Below are positions 26,342 to 35,893 of a DNA stretch of 64,000 bases, in pieces. A program made the translations under genes and the position numbers. The notes beneath the pieces were generated by a model. It did not search any database. It saw nothing but the letters and a program-made list of their open reading frames with translations, and was not told the origin of the DNA. The stretch lies in contig NZ_CP011310.1 of assembly GCF_001077815.2 (NCBI RefSeq), positions 1,178,001 to 1,242,000 of the forward strand. The letters are read 5' to 3'. Position 1 is the stretch's first letter; each line of letters begins with the position of its first letter. Source of the DNA: Aurantiacibacter atlanticus. GTDB lineage: Bacteria; Pseudomonadota; Alphaproteobacteria; Sphingomonadales; Sphingomonadaceae.

Positions 26342-26739
26342 CGGGTTGCCCCTCGCGCCGCGACGGCGAGTGAAAAAGCTCTTCTCGCTTCAAATGTAAT
26401 ATCACGTTGTCTCCTGCGTCATCCTTTACTTGGCCGAGCATTCCCGTCGTTCCGGTCGGCGTGAAATTGGGAGACGAATTTGGTTGGTTTTACATGGAGG
26501 CGCGTTGCTGATCGCAGCGCGACCGATCCGGTCGGGTTGACCTTAAAGACAATGCGCTACCAGACGCATTGCCGGAAGCATGTACGCCCAAAGCGACGAG
26601 CCGTATCGGATCCTGTCGGAATCCTTCGCTGCCGATTCTCCCCAGATTACCGCGTTTTTGAAACAAAAGCGCGGCGCAAGCATCTGATAATGCAAGCGCT
26701 GTGACCGGCTTTGCGCAAAACCAAGGGACTGCGATCTCA
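26342..26739. other. Intergenic gap without a recognised gene
   Basis: About 400 bases between the permease and glutaredoxin genes. Frames here (for example 26480-26704) are Arg-rich with no domain. A weak GCGAG / CTCGC hairpin just after the permease stop could end that transcript. Nothing else is supported. Confidence 0.35.
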
Positions 26740-27093
26740 ATGAAAACTGCATCAGTCTACCGAATGGTAGTGGAAGACCATGTCTGTCCCTATGGCACCA
26801 AAACAGTCAATCTTCTCAAGCGACAGGGATTCAACGTGGACGACAACCAGCTGACCAGCAGGGAGGAAACCGATGCTTACAAGGACAAACACGACGTAGA
26901 GACGACGCCTCAGACCTTCATCGATGAGAAGCCGATCGGCGGATATGACGATGTCCGCGAACATTTCGGAAAGAGCCGCTCCCGGCCCAGGGAAGGCGCG
27001 ACCAGCTACCAGCCTGTTATCGCTATCTTCTACTGGTCGGTCTGCCGCATGATACCGCGTGAACCTCTGCCGGAGCAGGGGCGCAGGCAATGA
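26740..27093 (+). CDS. Glutaredoxin with truncated C-terminal membrane part
   Basis: A 117-residue protein. Residues 1-85 form a glutaredoxin domain: VEDHVCPYGTKTVNLLKRQ (monothiol CPYG), TTPQTFIDEKPIGGYDDVRE. After residue 90 the sequence SYQPVIAIF starts what in related sphingomonad proteins is a longer membrane (MauE-like) domain. Here it turns into YWSVCRMIPREPLPEQGRRQ and stops, so the tail is probably lost by frameshift or rearrangement. The ATG at 26740 is chosen by homology; its ribosome-binding site is weak. A redox or metal-stress role is likely, if still functional. Confidence 0.7.
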   Translation: MKTASVYRMVVEDHVCPYGTKTVNLLKRQGFNVDDNQLTSREETDAYKDKHDVETTPQTFIDEKPIGGYDDVREHFGKSRSRPREGATSYQPVIAIFYWSVCRMIPREPLPEQGRRQ

Positions 27094-27184
27094 ACCACTT
27101 CATTCCGCAATACAGTGAAACCACAATAACCAGCGCAGGCTCTGTATTGAAGCCTGGATGTGCGGTCGCAGAGTGATGCTTCTA

Positions 27185-28030
27185 GGCTCAGGACCTATTA
27201 AAGGGATTCCCAGGGGCGCGATGATCTGATTCAATGGCGGCGTTGAGGAGGCGCTGCCATGAGTGATCTGATCTGGCTGTAGGAGGCGCAGATGCGCCGG
27301 ATCGAGCCCTATTTTCCGTTGTCGCATGGAGTGCCGCGGGTCGACGACCGGCGGGTGATCAGCGGGATCATTTTCGTGATCCGCAACGGGCTGCGCTGGC
27401 GAGATGCACCCAAGGACTACGGCCCGCACAAGACGATCTACAACCGCTTCGTGCGCTGGAGCCGGCTGGGCGTGTTCAACAAGATCTTTGCTGCGCTCGC
27501 GGCAAAGGGTGGCAAGCCCGACCGGCTGATGATCGATGCCACCCACCTCAAGGCGCACCGCACCGCCGCCAGCCTGTTAAAAAAGGGGTTGTTCCCCGAC
27601 GTATCGGGCGCACCAAGGGCGGCTTGAACTCAAAGCTGCACGCGGTCTGCGACGGCAAGGGGCGTCCGCTGGTGATGTTGCTCAGCGAAGGCCAGATGAG
27701 CGACTACAGGGGCGCCGCGCTGATGCTCGACGCGCTGCCACAGGCCAGGGCACTGCTCGGCGACCGGGGTTACGATGCCGACTGGTTGCGGCAAGCCCTG
27801 GCTGATCGTGGGATCGAGCCGTGCATCCCGTCCAAGGCCAACCGCAAAGTGCCGATCCCGCACGACCGAACGCTCTACCGCCAGCGTCACCGCATCGAAA
27901 ACATGTTCGGCAAGCTCAAGGACTGGCGCCGCATCCACACCCGCTACGATCGATGCGCGCACACCTTCATGTCCGCCATCTGCATCGCCGCAACCGTCAT
28001 CTTTTGGCTCTGATCAATGAGTCCTGAGCC
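27185..28030 (+). mobile_element. IS5-family insertion sequence (IS427-like group)
   Basis: An 846-bp element with terminal repeats GGCTCAGGAC at both ends and a 2-bp TA target duplication (27183-27184 and 28031-28032). It carries one plus-strand transposase in two overlapping frames joined by a -1 slip site. It sits three codons into a channel gene. Confidence 0.9.
27292..28013 (+). CDS. IS427-type transposase expressed by -1 frameshift
   Basis: Frame 1 (27292-27627) begins MRRIEPYFPLSHGVPRVDDR with RVISGIIFVIRNGLRWRDAP; frame 2 (27624-28013) carries LNSKLHAVCDGKGRP, LLGDRGYDADWLRQAL and HRIENMFGKLKDWRR, the DDE catalytic parts. At 27579-27585 the heptamer A-AAA-AAG in frame allows a -1 slip, giving KKGVVPRRIGRTKGGLNSK, the expected junction; a GGGG/CCCC hairpin follows. 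The original start ATG at 27259 is followed by TAG at codon 8 (27280), probably a TCG to TAG change, but an ATG at 27292 behind GGAGG may still start translation. Confidence 0.82.
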
Positions 28031-28429
28031 TAGCCCTCACAATCGCGACGAGCCTATTTTTGCTCTCGATTTGGTCTCACCTGGCAATTCTTGGAGTCGG
28101 GCATTCGCTCGCCGGTAAGCGGCACAACCTTTCGGCAAAACTCGCGATATCACTGCTGGTGCTGTTCTTGCATCTCTTCGTCGCTGTCCTGTTCGCGGCC
28201 GGGTTCTGGCTTGGAAGCGAGCTGGGCCTGGGCAGCTTCGACGAGGCATCCGGCATGGACTGGATGGATTACTTCTATTTCTCGCTGATCAACGTGACGA
28301 CTCTCGGGCTGGGGGACATCTATCCCACACAACACCTGAGAGTTCTTGCCGGGATCGAAGCGCTGACCGGCTTCGCACTTATCAGTTGCTCCGCGCAGCT
28401 ATTCTGGAAAATGATGGCGAAAGGAGAAG

Positions 28430-28522
28430 ATGAATGACGCAGAATTCGATCGCGTGCTCGGCGAAGCTATTGTCCGGGTTTACCGCGCCTCAATCGTGAA
28501 AACGGCACAGCGCCTCTTGTGA
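28430..28522 (+). pseudogene. C-terminal remnant of a class I fructose-bisphosphate aldolase
   Basis: A 30-codon frame reads MNDAEFDRVLGEAIVRVYRA then SIVKTAQRLL, closely matching the last part of the aldolase at 10276-11193 (HGEFNRVLGEAIDRVYRAS). The rest of the gene is absent. It overlaps the end of the channel gene. This is a decayed second aldolase copy, not a gene in its own right. Confidence 0.7.
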
Positions 28523-28569
28523 TCATACCTCTTGCAGCCAGTACGCTGCCGCAGCTCGCGTGGTCCCAC

Positions 28570-29235
28570 TCAGGTTCCGTTCGACTTGGCTTGCGCCTTC
28601 CAGCACATATCGCAAACCGGGTCGCCGCGGGAGAGCGTCTGTCGCCGCTCATAATGGCCTCGATGGCCGTCATTCGCGATGATGTCGGCACCGGGCCAGT
28701 CATACTGGCACCAGCTTTCGTAAAAGGCATCGAGATCGCCGCGGTCTCCCGTTTCCGCGACAAGGGTCCGTATGAATGTCTGAGGAGGACAATGCGTAAA
28801 ATGAGTGATCATGTCGTCGCCCTCCCGGCGCGCCTCGATCGTATAACCCGGCGCGCCAGGCGCGTTGAACGGAAAGCGCAGCAGCAGTCCGATCGTACCG
28901 CGTAGACGCCGGCCAGGATCACGCGTAATCAGACGGAGGGGAAGTGAATTCAATCGGAGCAGTAGCGCATAGACGTCCCACCCGATATCGGCGACCACGC
29001 TCTGCGCTGATGCTCTGGAAAGCCCTGCCTCCAGCAGTGCGCGATAAGCTGCGGCGGTATAGATGGCGAGTTCCACCATGAGGCGATTGCCCGCACTGGG
29101 AAGTTGGCCGAGGTCCGCCAAGCGACGCAGCCTGCGAGCCTGCGGTTCCAGACTCTCGAGGAACAGATCAATCTCATCCGACAACCAGCGGAGCGAGGCG
29201 CCGTCCACCTGCTCGAGCGTTCGCGTCGCGAGCAC
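28570..29235 (-). CDS. L-2-amino-thiazoline-4-carboxylate hydrolase family protein
   Basis: About 221 residues from the GTG at 29235. FNAPGAPGYTIEARREGDDM, ITHFTHCPPQTFIRTLV and FYESWCQYDWPGADIIA match my memory of the ATC-hydrolase family, which can open a thiazoline ring to give cysteine derivatives. The C-terminus ends GDPVCDMCWKAQ, a CxxC possible metal site. The frame continues open and protein-like upstream (APVRRLVRWHLSRSARKV) to about 29295 near a GGAGG, with CTG as the only candidate start there, so the true start may be non-standard. It follows the copper ATPase by 70 bases and is probably in its operon. Confidence 0.65.
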   Translation of the reverse strand: MLATRTLEQVDGASLRWLSDEIDLFLESLEPQARRLRRLADLGQLPSAGNRLMVELAIYTAAAYRALLEAGLSRASAQSVVADIGWDVYALLLRLNSLPLRLITRDPGRRLRGTIGLLLRFPFNAPGAPGYTIEARREGDDMITHFTHCPPQTFIRTLVAETGDRGDLDAFYESWCQYDWPGADIIANDGHRGHYERRQTLSRGDPVCDMCWKAQAKSNGT

Positions 29236-29305
29236 CTTGCGTGCGGAGCGGGAGAGGTGCCAGCGGACCAGACGACGGACAGGGGCCAGAAAATATTCAC
29301 CTCCC

Positions 29306-31661
<2,356 letters not shown>

Positions 31662-31669
<8 letters not shown>

Positions 31670-31946
31670 TTGCTGCTCCAAACCACCGCCCGGTGAGCCG
31701 GCGCAGCGGGACGAGGATGGCGGCCGTCCAAAAACCGTAGACCAGGCACAAAAAAAGCCCCGCGAAGATGCCACCAAGAGTGAGCCATTCGAACCCGGGA
31801 AGCCAGGGCGACCAGGCGCGATGCATTTCGAACCCTGCGGGGAGCAAGAGGCCATAGATTATGCACGCTACCAGACTGATCATGAGGAACAGGGTGAAAG
31901 TCGATCCCCAGGCCAGGATTGCACGGGGAATGGAGAGTTGCGTCAT
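31662..31946 (-). CDS. DUF5676-type small membrane protein (copy B)
   Basis: A 94-residue protein, paralogue of the one at 21301-21573: two hydrophobic helices ([36 protein letters not shown]) around [22 protein letters not shown] lies 8 bases before the ATG at 31946. It opens the leftward operon with a copper ATPase and an ATC-hydrolase-like gene, and a CsoR-like palindrome lies about 125 bases upstream. Confidence 0.8.
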
Positions 31947-32068
31947 GATCGCGTCCTTGTTGCAGTTTGCCAATCCCGGTTTGCCTTCCGGTTCTCTGCA
32001 GCTATCGGGACACGTCGGCGCCTCGACTCACACCTTCACGTAGCAGCCAGCCGCGTCCTTGTACACAG

Positions 32069-32083
32069 TACCCCTGTAGGGTA
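32069..32083. promoter_or_regulatory. CsoR-like operator between csoR and the ATPase operon
   Basis: TACCCCTGTAGGGTA: TACCC and GGGTA arms around CTGTA, the GC-rich inverted repeat typical of CsoR/RcnR-family operators. It sits between the divergent csoR gene (start 32136) and the DUF5676-ATPase operon (start 31946), suggesting control of both and autoregulation. Confidence 0.65.
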
Positions 32084-32135
32084 ATAACGCAAACAAACTT
32101 GATACGACAAGCATGAGCCGAGGAGGATTCGAGAG

Positions 32136-32402
32136 ATGAGATTCACCAAGGAAATCGACCGATTGAAACGGGTCGAGGGCCAAGCGCGAGGCGTAATCCG
32201 GATGATGGAAGACGAGCGGTATTGCGTCGACATCCTGCAACAAATCTCTGCGATGGAGGCGGCTTTGCGGGCAACAAGAACCAGGGTCCTTGCCATTCAT
32301 GCGCAGGCATGCGTCGCAGAGGCGATCGAAAGCGGCGACAAAGAAGCGCAGCGCGTCAAGTTCGCCGAACTTGCAGAACTTTTTGGAAAGATGGGTCACT
32401 GA
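32136..32402 (+). CDS. csoR: CsoR-type copper-sensing repressor
   Basis: An 88-residue all-helical repressor of the CsoR/FrmR/RcnR family (RLKRVEGQARGVIRMMEDER at the N-terminus). The three Cu(I) ligands of CsoR (Cys-x24-His-x3-Cys) are present with exact spacing: C30 in ERYCVDIL, H55 and C59 in AIHAQAC. FrmR and RcnR differ at these sites, so copper is the likely signal. GAGGA precedes the ATG. It probably binds the palindrome at 32069 and perhaps 21264, releasing them when copper binds. Confidence 0.88.
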   Translation: MRFTKEIDRLKRVEGQARGVIRMMEDERYCVDILQQISAMEAALRATRTRVLAIHAQACVAEAIESGDKEAQRVKFAELAELFGKMGH

Positions 32403-32513
32403 TGAGCCCCATTCCTCGTGCCGTAGCGCAGGCTCCGGCACGGTCCCTGTGGCCAGGCCTTGGGAAATTGCGTCACAAGCGGCTCGATATTCTCGCCCCC
32501 CATCACCGTGCCG

Positions 32514-32903
32514 TCAGTTCTGCGGAGACATGTTCTGATGGGCAGCCATTTGTTCCATCATATCGTGCATCATTACCATGCGCTCCTGACATGCCTGCAT
32601 CATGGCAGCATGATCACCTTGCATCATATGTGCCATATGTTCCTGCATCTTCTGGTGGTGCTCGGCCATCAGGCGCTGACGCTCTGCAGGCTCACTAGCG
32701 GCTTGCGCTTGCTGCATTAGTGCACGCATCTCCTGCATCTTCTGACGATGTTCTTGCATCGCTTCTGATCCCATCATCATGCCGGACTGCGGATCGAGCT
32801 CGGTAGTTTCGGTCGTCGGGCCGTGTTGGTGCTGATCCTGCGCCAACGCCGGAGATGTCGAGAGACCTGCAGCGAGCACGGCAAAGAGAAGAATGCGTTT
32901 CAT
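32514..32903 (-). CDS. Periplasmic Met/His/Gln-rich protein
   Basis: A 129-residue exported protein with a signal peptide (ILLFAVLAAGLSTSPALAQD). The mature part is helical and rich in Met, His and Gln: SGMMMGSEAMQEHRQKMQEM, HHQKMQEHMAHMM, MVMMHDMMEQMAAHQNM. It looks like a periplasmic copper-binding or chaperone-like (Spy/CpxP-type) protein but has no clear LTxxQ motif. AAGGA lies upstream of the ATG at 32903. It lies between csoR and a truncated DUF302 gene. Confidence 0.7.
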   Translation of the reverse strand: MKRILLFAVLAAGLSTSPALAQDQHQHGPTTETTELDPQSGMMMGSEAMQEHRQKMQEMRALMQQAQAASEPAERQRLMAEHHQKMQEHMAHMMQGDHAAMMQACQERMVMMHDMMEQMAAHQNMSPQN

Positions 32904-32975
32904 GATCAATTCCTTTTTCTTGAGTTTGATTTACAGCATTTGGGTCAGGCTGATGACGCTCTGTAGCGACGAAAC

Positions 32976-33208
32976 TTACAGTTGCAGTGCTTCGATCATC
33001 GCACGCAATTTCGCGCTCACCTTTGCGGCAGTCTCGCTGAGCGCGTCGTTCTTGATCGCCCGCATCAAGGCGACCGGATTGATCGCCGCGACTTCGAATA
33101 GGCCTTCTCCAGTCTCCTGAATAATTACGTTGCAAGGCAGCAAGGTGCCGATCTTGTCTTCGGCCTACAGCGCGCCAAGAGCGAGTTTCGGGTTGCATGC
33201 ACCCAGTG
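32976..33208 (-). pseudogene. DUF302 gene, 5' end lost to IS3 copy 2, internal stop
   Basis: The frame reads LGACNPKLALGAL, then TAG (33165-33167), then AEDKIGTLLPCNVIIQETGE and ends KLRAMIEALQL with a TAA at 32976-32978. This is the C-terminal half of a DUF302 protein; the N-terminus is missing where the IS3 element begins at 33209. The internal TAG probably replaced a CAG. No longer functional. Confidence 0.75.
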
Positions 33209-33280
33209 TCCGTCGTCAGAACATTTGGCACAACTCGCGGCGTAAATTAGCGGAGTGCGGGCCTCGTCCTGGGGTTGATA

Positions 33281-34261
33281 TTAAGCGGCGATCTTGCGGT
33301 GGAGCAAGCGGCGATGTTCGATGGTCTTCCGTTTGATCCTTTCGCGCTGTTTGATGATGGCATCGGCCCTGCCGAAGTAGGCGTCGGCGGGCGTCACGTT
33401 GTTCAGGCTCTCGTGGTAACGTCGGTGGTTATAATGCTCGACGAAGGCTTCGATCTGGGCCTCAAGGTCACCGGGCAGGAAGTAATTTTCGAGCAGGATG
33501 CGATTCTTGAGGGTCTGATGCCAGCGCTCGATCTTGCCCTGGGTCTGGGGATGCATCGGAGCGCCGCGCACATGGCTCATTTTCCGGGCCTCGATATATT
33601 CCGCCAGTTCACCCGCGATGTAGCTCGGGCCATTATCCGACAGCAGCCGAGGCTTGTGCAGCACCGTTGCACTGTCGCAACCCGAGGCCTCGAGCGCGAG
33701 GTCCAGCGTGTCGGTGACATCCTCGGCTCGCATGTTGGTGCACAGCTTCCAGGCGATGATGTAGCGCGAGAAGTCGTCGAGCACGGTCGACAGATAGACC
33801 CAGCCCCAGCCAATGATCTTGAAGTAGGTGAAGTCGGTCTGCCACATTTCGTTCGGCCGCGTCGTCTTGGTGTGGAACGCATCGGCTGCCCTGATCACGA
33901 CGAAGGCCGGGCTGGTAATCAGATCATGGGCCTTGAGCAGGCGATAAACCGTGGCCTCCGACACGAAGTAGCGCTTCTCGTCGGTGAAGCGCACCGCCAG
34001 TTCGCGGGGCGACAGATCGGTTGTATCCAGCGCCATGTCGATGATCTGCTGCTGGATATCGTCGCCGATGCGGTTCCACACCCGGCGCGGGGCCGATGGC
34101 CGATCCTCCAACGCCTCCGGGCCGCCTTCGAGATAGCGGTCGTACCAGCGATAGAAGGTCCGGCGCGGGATGCCCAACTGCTCCAGCGTGCGCCAGGCCG
34201 GGAGGTGCGACTGTTCGACGATCCGGATGATCTCCAGCTTCTCGGATGCAGGGTATCTCAT
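33281..34261 (-). CDS. IS3-family transposase orfB (intact)
   Basis: A 326-residue integrase-core protein: HTH_21-like region ([33 protein letters not shown]), then [20 protein letters not shown] (first Asp), [18 protein letters not shown] (second Asp) and [20 protein letters not shown] (Glu). ATGA overlap with orfA. Seven A at 34290-34296 near the end of orfA is the -1 frameshift site making the OrfAB fusion. Confidence 0.92.
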   Translation of the reverse strand: MRYPASEKLEIIRIVEQSHLPAWRTLEQLGIPRRTFYRWYDRYLEGGPEALEDRPSAPRRVWNRIGDDIQQQIIDMALDTTDLSPRELAVRFTDEKRYFVSEATVYRLLKAHDLITSPAFVVIRAADAFHTKTTRPNEMWQTDFTYFKIIGWGWVYLSTVLDDFSRYIIAWKLCTNMRAEDVTDTLDLALEASGCDSATVLHKPRLLSDNGPSYIAGELAEYIEARKMSHVRGAPMHPQTQGKIERWHQTLKNRILLENYFLPGDLEAQIEAFVEHYNHRRYHESLNNVTPADAYFGRADAIIKQRERIKRKTIEHRRLLHRKIAA

Positions 34262-34641
34262 TCGTCGTCGCCCCCATCCGCGATCATGCTTTTTTTAAGC
34301 AGGCGGTTCTCGAGGGTCAGGTCGGCCACGCATTCCTTCAGCGCACGGGCTTCCCGGCGCAGATCCTGGACCTCGCCGGTGGTTGCGGCACGGGCGGTAT
34401 CGCCGGCGAGCCGGCGCTTGCCCGCTTCTATGAACTCCTTCGACCAGGTGTAGTACAGGCTCTGGGCGATCCCTTCCTTGCGGCACAGTTCAGCAATGCT
34501 GTCATCGCCGCGCAGGCCTTCAAGCACGATCCGGATTTTATCCTCGGCAGAGAAGTGCCGGCGTGTCGCCCGCCGGATGTCCTTCACCACCTGCTCCGCA
34601 GGAGCCTTCACCGATTTTTTCAAGGAGGATTTGGGCTTCAT
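34258..34641 (-). CDS. IS3-family transposase orfA
   Basis: A 127-residue helix-turn-helix and coiled-coil protein matching orfA of copy 1 almost throughout ([59 protein letters not shown]). The stop overlaps the orfB start. Confidence 0.9.
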   Translation of the reverse strand: MKPKSSLKKSVKAPAEQVVKDIRRATRRHFSAEDKIRIVLEGLRGDDSIAELCRKEGIAQSLYYTWSKEFIEAGKRRLAGDTARAATTGEVQDLRREARALKECVADLTLENRLLKKSMIADGGDDE

Positions 34642-34726
34642 CTTCGTTCCTTCGTCACTACGACGAAGCCCAAATCCTCCTTAATTCACAACCTCAAATC
34701 TGTGCCATTGGCGCTGACGCCGGACA

Positions 34727-34971
34727 AAATCGGCAAGTGGACGGTCGAAATCATCAAGCGGTCCGATGTGGCGAAAGGCTTTGAGGTGCTGCCCAGGCGC
34801 TGGGTGGTTGAACGAACGCTCGCATGGCTGAACCGGAACCGACGCCTCGCCAAGGACTTCGAACAGACCATCGCATTGGCAACCGCGTGGCTCTTCATCG
34901 CCTCGATCCAACTCTTCACGCGCCGAATCGCAAGGCTATGAAATCATGACTGATAATTTTGAATCAGACTC
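34727..34971 (+). mobile_element. 3' remnant of an IS5-family element
   Basis: About 245 bases matching the end of the element at 18018-18978. The transposase C-terminus is readable ([40 protein letters not shown]) and the right terminal repeat (TTTTGAATCAGACTC) ends at 34971, followed by TCA, a TNA target. The 5' part is missing where the IS3 copy 2 ends. The sequence differs from the intact copy by many substitutions, so it is an older insertion. Confidence 0.85.
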
Positions 34972-35632
34972 TCAGACATGCAGCGAACTGCTCCAGGCGT
35001 TCGAAGGACACCTCATCGCCAACGCCTATCACATGGACCTGGTCCACAGTGGCCAGCAAAGGGCGCGATTCCCGCAGAGCGCGATTGGCCGACGCGCAGT
35101 CCTTCCAAGCGACAAGCGCGGTCTTCAACGCCAGCTCATTTACGCCATGCTTGATGCGTAGTACCGGCATGCCGGAACGCACTACGAGATCAATGGGATC
35201 TGCCAGGGAGCACGGGCTGCTACTGACTTCAATTGTTGCCAGCAAGTCCACACAATAGAGGTGGTCCAACATATGGCTGGCGGGCTCACCGATCCCTTCA
35301 CACCAACTGGCCGGTGAACAAGACTCGGAAAAAGCAGACTCGAAAGCCCGGCGGGCGCTAGTGAGGTGCGCCGCCATCTGCGCTTCTTCGCGCGTGGCGG
35401 TCAACTGGCTTGCCATGAGCGCCCCGAGCGGGGTCAAGTTTGGCCAAGCAAAGCAGACACCTGAGAGCCGAGCATTCAGACGCCGATTAAGATCGCCCAC
35501 GCAATAAAGAAGAGGATTTGCACTGATTGTTTCGAATGAATCGATTGCTGTATCGGCCTTCTGACTTCGAAGCCTTCGCGAGATCGCGAGGAATCGCTTT
35601 TTAGATCGTCGGGTCGCCCTTGTCTCAGGCAA
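34964..35632 (-). pseudogene. Universal stress protein gene truncated by the IS5 remnant
   Basis: A 222-codon frame. SGVCFAWPNLTPLGALMASQ near residue 60, LADPIDLVVRSGMPVLRIKH (end of a first Usp domain), then NELALKTALVAWKDCASANR and VDQVHVIGVGDE, the start of a second Usp domain. It stops within the IS5 terminal repeat at 34964, so most of the second domain is missing. Homologous in plan to 11225-12043. Probably non-functional. Confidence 0.65.
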
Positions 35633-35700
35633 TCTCAGAAAATCTATTTCATACGAGTTTCATACAATGATCTGAGGGATGTGCTAAGTCATTGAAAAGA

Positions 35701-35775
35701 TGGTGGGCGCGGCAAGGATTGAACTTGCGACCCCACCCGTGTGAAGGGTGTGCTCTACCACTGAGCTACGCGCCC
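35701..35775 (-). tRNA. tRNA-Val (CAC anticodon)
   Basis: Reads on the minus strand as GGGCGCG acceptor, AGCTCAGTGGTAGAGC D-arm, CACCC-TTCACAC-GGGTG anticodon arm (anticodon CAC), GTTCAATCC-type T-arm and CGCGCCC-A-CCA end. The CCA is encoded. The 3' end points left toward the copper island. Confidence 0.95.
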
Positions 35776-35893
35776 GCCTGGGCTGCTCGCTAATCCAGCG
35801 ATTCCCGGCAGGGGCGCGCTTTTGCCATGCACGACTGCGAAAGACAAGCGCTGCTGGCGAAGCACCGTCAGCCCCGCCTCGGGCGAAGCAAAA

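Larger units (their letters stand above)
27176..28437 (+). pseudogene. Two-helix ion-channel gene split by an IS427-type element
   Basis: ATG CTT CTA (27176-27184) precedes the element; GCC CTC ACA follows it from 28033. Removing the element and one TA duplication yields an uninterrupted protein of about 137 residues beginning MLLALTIATSLFLLSIWSHL. Hydrophobic segments near the N-terminus and at SLLVLFLHLFVAVLFAAG precede a pore-like TTLGLGDIYPTQ, similar to the TVGYGD filter of the ion-channel family, then a last helix. Only three codons lie upstream of the insertion. A shortened protein could start from a TTG at 28060. Confidence 0.8.
33209..34726 (-). mobile_element. IS3-family insertion sequence, copy 2 (intact genes)
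   Basis: A 1518-bp element with inverted repeats TGTCCGTCGTCAGAACATTT (33209) and, reading inward from 34726, TGTCCGGCGTCAGCGCCAAT. It carries complete orfA and orfB on the minus strand. Its left end abuts a truncated DUF302 gene and its right end abuts an IS5 transposase fragment; no target duplication is visible, suggesting that a deletion removed one flank. Same orientation as copy 1 (12088-13638), about 20 kb away. Confidence 0.88.
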
